Assembly (NCBI GenBank): GCA_022402405.1
Contig: JAKRSG010000133.1
Span: 1-20,150, forward strand
Origin: Bacteroidia bacterium
GTDB lineage: Bacteria > Bacteroidota > Bacteroidia > UKL13-3
Direction: 5' to 3'
Length of the DNA stretch: 20,150 nucleotides
Both the position numbers and the translations under genes were made by a program. Below are positions 14,026-20,150 of the stretch, piece after piece (the first letter of the stretch is position 1; each line of letters starts with the position of its first letter). A model generated the notes under the pieces. It searched no databases. It saw only the letters and a list, made by a program, of their open reading frames with translations, and was not told where the DNA came from.

Positions 14026-16191
14026 TCATAGCGGAAAAGAAATAGAAAAGGTACTGCCCTTGTTTTCCTCGCTAGTGATTTGAAGAGTACCATTATTTCT
14101 TAACAAAATTTCATGTGTAAGAATTAAACCTATACCGGCTCCCTTTTCACCAGCTGTTCCGTAAGAAACAGATTGTTTATCGTACTTAAATAATGCCTCT
14201 ACTTTCTCTTTACTCATACCTCTGCCATTATCCTTCACTTCTATATAAATCCTATCTTTATCTTTATACGAATGAACCTGCACAACACCATGTTCATTGG
14301 TAAACTTAATTGCATTTAATATGAGATTACGTAAAATAATATCCAAATGATTGGGATCTAAATATGTTTTTAAGCTTTCTGTTTCTGTATACCTGGTGAT
14401 AATATCCTTTTGATCAGAATTCTCCTTAAATAATAAGAAATTTCTATTTACAATCTCAGAGATCTGAACCAACTCCTTTACAGGCTCTAACTCTCCATGC
14501 ATCTGGGTTCTTGCCCAATTTAAAGTATTTTCAACCAAAATATGAATGGATTTAAATTGCTCTTTTAACTTACCAATCATCGATTTAAATTCATCCTCGG
14601 ATAGGTATTCTACATCCATTAATTGTAATACGCCGTTCAAATTAGAGATAGGCGTGCGAAGGTCATGCGACAAAATCGAAAAGGTCTTATCTTTAAATAA
14701 ATTTAGCTCTTCTAAATTCTTTGTTTGATTAACAATTTCGGCCTTTTGGTTCAGTATTAATTCTTTGGCTTTTGTGGCTTTTACCCTATTCTTATTAATA
14801 AGTGCGGCAATTATTATTAACGCTACCACCAAACTTAACAATGAAATAATCAATAACTCATTAAAATTGGATTTGGCCTCTTGTAGCGACTTTTCCTTTT
14901 CTAATAAACTAATCTCATTTTGTTTTTTCTCTAATAAATAATCAAATTCTATTTGCTGAGCCTTATTACTAGTTTCTTCATTAAACAATTGAGCCTTTAA
15001 ATTTTTATAGGCCTTGTGATAAAATATAGAAAGATTAGGTTTATTTACCTTTTCATATGAAATAGCCAATTGCTCGGCAGCATCTAACTTAGAAAGCAAA
15101 TTATTTATTTGCAGAGCTAGTTTATACCCTTTTTCTAAATGGGGTATAGCCTCTGCATATCGGTGTTTCATATTAAGGCTATGTCCGATACCAATCTCAT
15201 TTACCGATATTCCTCTTAAATCCTTATTTTTTTCACATATTTCCAAAGCAGTTCTAAACATTTCTTCTGCCTTTTTTGGCTGATTAACCCTTATATAAAT
15301 ATCAGCCAAATTACTTAAACCAATTGCTACTCCATCGCTATGATTTAATTCTTTGGCAACCGAAGTAGCTTCTTCAAATAATTCAATAGATTTTACATAT
15401 TCATGTTTTTCTGAATAAACTCCTCCTGGTGTAATGGTAGTTTGTATGAGCCCTTCTTTATCTCCTATTGCCTTCTGAATTTGATACGCACGTTTGCTAA
15501 ATTTTTCTGCTTCATCAAACTTCTTCAAATCATAATAAATTCCGCTTAAATTACCCAAACTTATCTCTAAGCCAAGACTATCATTTAGCTCCTCTCTAAT
15601 ATGCAGGGCGTTAAACATGTATTCTAAACATAATCTATAATCGCCTTTATTTCTATAATAGTTGCCTAAGTTGTTATAATAATCGCCTATGGCCGACTTA
15701 TGCTCGGCTTTTTGAGCCAATTCTAATGCTTTTAAATAATAGGGCAATGCTTTATCTAACTGCTCTGATTCATGATAAATATTCCCCAAATTATTATTAG
15801 CATCAGCCTCTCCAATAGTATTGTTTGTAGCAGCAAAAAGCTCTCTAGATTCTTCACATAAAGCAATAGCTGCAGTAACATCACCCTTTCTAAATTTAAG
15901 GATACTCAATAAAACATTTGCCGAAGCATAAGCTTGATTATTATTTAATTTCTTAGAAAGAGATAGGCATTTCCCAACATAATATTCTGCGCTATCTGGG
16001 TTAGTATATTTGTATGCCTTCGCCAAATTATGAAGCAATGTCACCTTTACCGAATCATCAATACTATGGTTCTGTAACTCTTTTTTTAACTCTTGAATTT
16101 TTTTGTTTTGTGCATTAACCCCAAAACTCAAAATAAGCAAAATGAATACAGCTAGGGTCGATTTCAATTTATAAATGGCATTTAAATACAT
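14026..16191 (-). CDS. TPR-repeat transmembrane sensor histidine kinase
   Basis: A 721-residue membrane sensor kinase of a type common in Bacteroidota. Domain order: a signal peptide (about 1-27, ending GVNA-QNK), a periplasmic array of tetratricopeptide repeats at about 50-400 (for example NNLGNIYHESEQLDKALPYY at 133-152), a coiled coil at about 405-440, one membrane helix at 446-465, then HisKA and HATPase domains. The phospho-acceptor is His509 (FSILSHDLRTPISN). The ATP-binding boxes are complete: N-box Asn626 (NLILNAIKF), G1 Asp654 (DNGRGM) and G2 (GEKGAGIGL, 681-689). It has no receiver or DNA-binding domain, so it needs a separate partner. The nearest candidate is the LuxR-type gene downstream on the same strand. 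The stimulus is unknown; the TPR array suggests a protein partner. Confidence 0.95.
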   Translation of the reverse strand: MYLNAIYKLKSTLAVFILLILSFGVNAQNKKIQELKKELQNHSIDDSVKVTLLHNLAKAYKYTNPDSAEYYVGKCLSLSKKLNNNQAYASANVLLSILKFRKGDVTAAIALCEESRELFAATNNTIGEADANNNLGNIYHESEQLDKALPYYLKALELAQKAEHKSAIGDYYNNLGNYYRNKGDYRLCLEYMFNALHIREELNDSLGLEISLGNLSGIYYDLKKFDEAEKFSKRAYQIQKAIGDKEGLIQTTITPGGVYSEKHEYVKSIELFEEATSVAKELNHSDGVAIGLSNLADIYIRVNQPKKAEEMFRTALEICEKNKDLRGISVNEIGIGHSLNMKHRYAEAIPHLEKGYKLALQINNLLSKLDAAEQLAISYEKVNKPNLSIFYHKAYKNLKAQLFNEETSNKAQQIEFDYLLEKKQNEISLLEKEKSLQEAKSNFNELLIISLLSLVVALIIIAALINKNRVKATKAKELILNQKAEIVNQTKNLEELNLFKDKTFSILSHDLRTPISNLNGVLQLMDVEYLSEDEFKSMIGKLKEQFKSIHILVENTLNWARTQMHGELEPVKELVQISEIVNRNFLLFKENSDQKDIITRYTETESLKTYLDPNHLDIILRNLILNAIKFTNEHGVVQVHSYKDKDRIYIEVKDNGRGMSKEKVEALFKYDKQSVSYGTAGEKGAGIGLILTHEILLRNNGTLQITSEENKGSTFSISFPL

Positions 16192-16219
16192 AAAATAATA
16201 TCAAGTACTTTTTCGAGCA

Positions 16220-16228
16220 CAAAATACC
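16220..16228 (-). promoter_or_regulatory. Possible -7-like element upstream of the histidine kinase
   Basis: GGTATTTTG on the minus strand, 28 bases upstream of the kinase start in the 102-base gap after the O-methyltransferase gene. It is identical to the element upstream of the LuxR-type regulator and one base short of the TAnnTTTG consensus. Weak evidence. Confidence 0.22.
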
Positions 16229-16293
16229 ATAATTAATTTAAATAACCGAAAAAACTATTTTTAAAGCAGAATTATTGTTTTTCCAGAGAATTT

Positions 16294-16938
16294 TTACTTT
16301 TTTCTAATTAACGTAATACCATCACGAATAGGTAAAAGCACTATTTCCACACGATCGTCCTCTTTCACTTTCTTATTAAAAGCATCTAAAAGTTGTGTGT
16401 CTTTATCTTTTAGTAAAGCCTTTTCTTCCACCACCTTTCCACTCCACAAAACATTATCTACCAAAATCACTCCACCACTGTTTAACCTATCAATTACCAA
16501 ATCGTAATACTTGGCATAAGATGCCTTATCTGCATCTATAAATATTAAATCATATGTATGAGGCAAGGTTCTAATAACCTGGTAAGCGTCTCCAATAATC
16601 ATTTGTATTCGGCCTTCGTTCCCAGATTCTTTTATATAGCTGTTAACCATATCCTCTAATTCTGGATTAACATCTATACTTATTAACTTTCCTCCTTCAC
16701 TTAATCCTTCTGCCAAACAAATAGCCGAGTATCCTGTATAGGTGCCAATCTCTAAAATCATTTTGGGCTGAACCAACTTGCTTATCATCGCCAAAAACCT
16801 ACCTTGTAAATGTCCGCTTAACATTCTTGCTTGCAACACTTGTGCGTGTGTTTGTCGATTTAACTTCTTTAAGGTTTCTGGCTCATTACTGCTATGATTC
16901 TCGCAGTATTCTTGCAGTTCTTTGGATAAAAATTCCAT
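16294..16938 (-). CDS. Class I SAM-dependent O-methyltransferase (COMT-like family)
   Basis: A soluble methyltransferase of the catechol-O-methyltransferase-like family (Pfam Methyltransf_3). I start it at the ATG at 16936-16938 (MEFLSKELQEY), giving 214 residues. This is the usual family start and comes one base after the sprA stop (TAA-C-ATG). An in-frame ATG at 16971 would add 11 residues and overlap sprA. Motif I is ILEIGTYTGYSAICLAEGL at 61-79, Asp89 is the ribose-binding acid, and FIDADKASYAKYY at 133-145 with Asp161-Asn162 (VDNVLWSG) supplies the divalent-metal ligands. Substrates in this family range from catechols to tRNA wobble uridine (TrmR), so the substrate here is not determined. 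The tight junction suggests coupled expression with sprA. Confidence 0.93.
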   Translation of the reverse strand: MEFLSKELQEYCENHSSNEPETLKKLNRQTHAQVLQARMLSGHLQGRFLAMISKLVQPKMILEIGTYTGYSAICLAEGLSEGGKLISIDVNPELEDMVNSYIKESGNEGRIQMIIGDAYQVIRTLPHTYDLIFIDADKASYAKYYDLVIDRLNSGGVILVDNVLWSGKVVEEKALLKDKDTQLLDAFNKKVKEDDRVEIVLLPIRDGITLIRKK

Positions 16939-16939
16939 G

Positions 16940-19900
16940 TTATTGAATTGTATATCTAATAGAAAATCCACCGCTGGTAATTACCGTTGGGAAAGAATTA
17001 GATGTAAATGGATTGGTTCTTCTTCTATCGTAGAAAATACGGAGCATCAACTTCTCATTAATGCTATAATCTATAGTTGGTTTTATACTCAAAACATTCT
17101 GACCAGAAACGGGTTCACTGGTGGGCCTATCTAAATTTCTTACACGTGTCTGGTTTTCTCTTATGGTAAAATCAAATCTAAAGTTAATGTCGTTATTTAA
17201 CATTCGTTTTCTGCCGCCAATCTCAAAAGGCAATACTAATTTATTGGTTCTATAACCAATTCCTATCACAAACTCTTCGCCACTTTGCTCATTTAACTGC
17301 CTATTACCAAGTGCCAAGTTTAGAGTTCTATCTCGGTTATATTTAAAAGTAGTAGTTAAATTATTTACCAAGGTAATGTCTATACCAATGAGCGGACCAA
17401 ATCTTTCTGTTATTGAAATCTGCCTAATAACATATTGCGGAGCAAAATCAGTGGTTAATGTGGTATTTCTGCTTGTATCCATTACCGTTTGAAATCCGGC
17501 TACATTGTAATTACTCTGATATGCAGATTGTATATTTACATTGGATGCATACTCTTTTATAAAATCTATTTTGCTTAATCCGTTATAAGTAACTCGCCAA
17601 TTTGGAATCGGGAAATTTTGGAATGCTCCCAAGCCAATACTACTGGTTGAAACACCTCTGTAAGCAGATAAAAATGCTGGAATCAGTACATCTTGTTGGA
17701 AGGCCCCATACCCTTCAGGAAATGAATCTGGATTTTCTGGTAATGGCAGTCCCTTTTCCATAGCCAATCTACGTGCAATATCTACACGATTAGCCTGAAA
17801 TTGCTTAAATACTTCACTTACCCCGTTTTCATCTTCACTCGAAAAAGCTGTACGTATAATAGAATAACTTATGCTATAACTACCCATTTCAATAGGGTTA
17901 CCAAAATCGCGGTAAATACCTCCATTGCTATCTGGATCGTATCTGAAATATGCCGTTAAATTCTTAGAGTAATTCTTGGTAGCATTTAATTCTATTCTAA
18001 AATCTTCTAATGGTTCTATTTGGGCTCTAGCCGTAATATTCTCTTGGTAGTTTAAGAGATACGGACTTACAATTCTAGGATCATTACTAATCCAACCATT
18101 TTCCGCCGCCCTGAACCTAAAATTAGGATCCTGCATACCAAATATGAAATCGAAACCTGGTGCCTGCAAATCTAAATTTTGCCCAAGAACCTGCGTGCGT
18201 GGCTGAAATCCTGGCAATACCGTTCCGTCTGTTGTACTGTAAGTTCCACTTACATTTTTAAGTGAAGTAATTAACCTAACCGGTATAGAAGCCCAAAGCG
18301 GATAACTCTCTCTGCTATTATCTTCTTTTGCCTTTTTGCCTTTTGCTTTAGGATCTTTGTTCTCCTCTTCTGTTTTAGGCTTTGGCTTGCTCTTGGCCTC
18401 TTGTTTCGGATTCATCACCTTGCGGTAAATTCCAAATTTAGTATAAAGCTGCACAAAGTTTAAACTTACATTCCATTGTTGCTGCTGTGAGTTCTGTATA
18501 GTATTGCCCAAACTATCTGCAGCCGGAGGCGCCTGCAACCATTGATAGTTTGCGTTGTAGTTGTAGGTAACCTGACTAACCCACTGCATGTATGGCAACT
18601 TATTTACCGGGATGTTTACATTTAAACGAGCCGTTTGATCGTATTTAGTATTTCTACCACCATTTAAGAAGTTGGTTCTAATAGTATCTCTTTTCTCAAT
18701 GGTATTGCGGTTTATCTGACCCTCAGGTTCATCAATACGAGAATCGTTGGTAGCATTAAAATCAAGCTTTATATTTCTGGTAATATCATAACGCAATTCA
18801 TAATTTCTGCGCATAGTAAACATCTTATCATATAAAACCGGCAATAAAGTTTCTCTACTATCATTATTTCGGTTCAGCAACTCACCATACCTTCTATCTG
18901 TTTCAACCCTGGCTCCCCAAGAAGCTGGCAATAAATTAAAGTTTACATCACGAATAATTTCTAAATTCTTATTCTTTACAAACTTCTTAAATGGTTCTAT
19001 TGGCTTGCTAACAAAATTGTAATTGTATCCAACTATAGCGCGATAGTTTTGAATTAAATTATATTCTAATGTTTGATTTCTTCTAAAAGTTTCTGTGTAC
19101 GAATAAGTAAAATTAAAGTTCTCTATATCCCATGGATAAGCTTGTTTTGAACCTACTCTATTCTTTCTTACATTAGTAAAATTGTAGCTCTTTCGGGCAG
19201 TATAATCATCGGCAGCGCGACTAATCTGATCACTTCTTTCTGGATTTCTTGTTTCATCAATTTCCTTTTGTAATTGTGTATCCGGATTCAATGGATTATA
19301 ATAAGGTCTGATAATGGTGTTTCCATACGAGAAAAAGAATGGAACACTTAAGCCAGAGTTTTTAGGGAAGAACTTACCCAATTCAAAGTTGGTCTGAAAA
19401 TCATAAATATAATTATCTGCCATACTTCTTTCCAAAAGCTTTTTATCTATACCTCCCCAACCAACACTCCTGTAACTTCCGCTTAATTGAACATTCCCTA
19501 AATCTGCTAATTTTGCCAATACTCTTCCAGTTGCTGCATCTCCACCTCGGGTGCTAAAATCTGTCATGCGCAACTCGTTAAACCAAACCTCCGCACATTT
19601 TGGTAAACCGTCGTCACCCGTGCTTCCCGGTCTTCTTTTAGGGTTACGTACACCCATCATCATAATGCGTAATTGACTAAAATCTGGCATACCTACCACA
19701 GAATAAGTAGCATTTCCTACTTGTCTGCTAAATGGAGCAGTAAAAGCAAATCCGGCATTGGTTCGAGCAATTTTTGTATTAATCATCTCCTCCAAAAGAA
19801 TGTTCATCTCATTCTCTGCTGGCCAAATATCTCTTGGATCGTTAACACCCGGCTGGGTAACTTTCAACGGAATCTCGTACTCGTAATAATTGTTTGTTAA

Positions 19901-20150
19901 GTCGGTACCAAATCTAAAAAAGGCAGTTAGTTCATTGTCGTTTAAATTGGCTCCTTCTGCATGCACAAACATTCTTAATCTTCCATACTGACGTAAATCT
20001 GCGTTGGTATTCTTAAACACACCGCGTGCATCCCCGTCTTTTAAATTACAAGTTAGTAAACTTATAGATTGTTCGTTTTGCTGGATAGCATTGGGCGAAC
20101 TAAAATCTAACTCTCTTTGAATTCCTGGTGGAACAGCATATATAATTGGA
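16940..20150 (-). CDS. sprA: SprA, type IX secretion / gliding motility outer-membrane translocon (C-terminal part; 5' end outside window)
   Basis: SprA is the very large outer-membrane barrel through which type IX secretion cargo leaves the cell; full proteins are about 2,400 residues. The frame is open at the right edge, so only the C-terminal ~1,069 residues are here, and a GTG at 20018-20020 is internal. Recognisable SprA segments include YAVPPGIQRELDFSSPNAIQ and QNEQSISLLTCNLKDGDARG near the edge, then DLRQYGRLRMFVHAE, PEVWFNELRMTDF-like text (here CAEVWFNELRMTDFSTRGG) and repeated amphipathic strands through to the C-terminus, ending FSIRYTIQ with a terminal aromatic/hydrophobic strand as in outer-membrane barrels. 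A Lys/Glu/Pro-rich insert (bases about 18310-18408) is probably an exposed loop. The O-methyltransferase gene follows after one base. Confidence 0.95.
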   Translation of the reverse strand, partial: PIIYAVPPGIQRELDFSSPNAIQQNEQSISLLTCNLKDGDARGVFKNTNADLRQYGRLRMFVHAEGANLNDNELTAFFRFGTDLTNNYYEYEIPLKVTQPGVNDPRDIWPAENEMNILLEEMINTKIARTNAGFAFTAPFSRQVGNATYSVVGMPDFSQLRIMMMGVRNPKRRPGSTGDDGLPKCAEVWFNELRMTDFSTRGGDAATGRVLAKLADLGNVQLSGSYRSVGWGGIDKKLLERSMADNYIYDFQTNFELGKFFPKNSGLSVPFFFSYGNTIIRPYYNPLNPDTQLQKEIDETRNPERSDQISRAADDYTARKSYNFTNVRKNRVGSKQAYPWDIENFNFTYSYTETFRRNQTLEYNLIQNYRAIVGYNYNFVSKPIEPFKKFVKNKNLEIIRDVNFNLLPASWGARVETDRRYGELLNRNNDSRETLLPVLYDKMFTMRRNYELRYDITRNIKLDFNATNDSRIDEPEGQINRNTIEKRDTIRTNFLNGGRNTKYDQTARLNVNIPVNKLPYMQWVSQVTYNYNANYQWLQAPPAADSLGNTIQNSQQQQWNVSLNFVQLYTKFGIYRKVMNPKQEAKSKPKPKTEEENKDPKAKGKKAKEDNSRESYPLWASIPVRLITSLKNVSGTYSTTDGTVLPGFQPRTQVLGQNLDLQAPGFDFIFGMQDPNFRFRAAENGWISNDPRIVSPYLLNYQENITARAQIEPLEDFRIELNATKNYSKNLTAYFRYDPDSNGGIYRDFGNPIEMGSYSISYSIIRTAFSSEDENGVSEVFKQFQANRVDIARRLAMEKGLPLPENPDSFPEGYGAFQQDVLIPAFLSAYRGVSTSSIGLGAFQNFPIPNWRVTYNGLSKIDFIKEYASNVNIQSAYQSNYNVAGFQTVMDTSRNTTLTTDFAPQYVIRQISITERFGPLIGIDITLVNNLTTTFKYNRDRTLNLALGNRQLNEQSGEEFVIGIGYRTNKLVLPFEIGGRKRMLNNDINFRFDFTIRENQTRVRNLDRPTSEPVSGQNVLSIKPTIDYSINEKLMLRIFYDRRRTNPFTSNSFPTVITSGGFSIRYTIQ

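Noticed and set aside
16939..16971. Longer start for the O-methyltransferase at 16971
   Set aside because: It would add 11 residues (MDFLLDIQFNN) absent from typical family members and overlap sprA. The ATG at 16938 is the better start.
1..20150. CRISPR arrays, insertion sequences, phage or integration sites
   Set aside because: No regularly spaced repeats, terminal inverted repeats, transposase or integrase sequence were seen anywhere in the window.

Overview
The window looks like a chromosomal segment of a Bacteroidota bacterium. The evidence is the AT-rich DNA, weak or absent Shine-Dalgarno sequences, a SprA protein (the type IX secretion outer-membrane translocon, found only in this phylum), a TPR-type sensor kinase and a PagL-like outer-membrane protein. 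No genus can be named from the sequence alone. Coding density is very high. No gene-free stretch exceeds about 150 bases, and I see no tRNA, rRNA, CRISPR array, insertion sequence or integration site.

Layout. (1) Bases 2-484 (+) hold the C-terminal end of a protein with a LexA/S24-type peptidase domain; its N-terminal part lies outside the window. (2) Bases 493-10578 (-) are a compact operon read right to left: nuoA-B-C-D-H-I-J-K-L-M-N, then a small gene of unknown function as the last cistron. This is the 11-subunit respiratory complex I. nuoE, nuoF and nuoG, the NADH-oxidising module, are absent: nuoD is followed by nuoH after only 10 bases. Electrons may therefore enter from a donor other than NADH, unless the missing genes lie elsewhere. 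(3) recR (-) lies upstream of nuoA on the same strand. (4) Divergent from recR, an inositol-monophosphatase-family gene and a PagL-like lipid A deacylase gene form a two-gene (+) unit. (5) Converging on it from the right (-) are a LuxR/NarL-type regulator with a degenerate receiver domain and, upstream of that, a TPR-containing transmembrane histidine kinase. (6) At the right end (-), the C-terminal ~1,069 residues of SprA are followed after one base by a class I O-methyltransferase gene.

How they work together. The nuo genes would build a membrane proton pump with a quinone-reducing peripheral arm: NuoB, C, D and I carry the quinone site and the N2, N6a and N6b clusters, and NuoA, H and J-N form the membrane arm. 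The right half concerns the cell envelope: SprA for protein export and gliding, the PagL-like protein for lipid A remodelling, and a kinase/regulator pair for signalling. The points most worth a second look are the missing NADH module, a NuoM that lacks the usual TM7 pump lysine, the GC-rich unknown gene at the tail of the nuo operon, and the degenerate response regulator next to a classical HisKA kinase. I found no clearly new multi-gene system.
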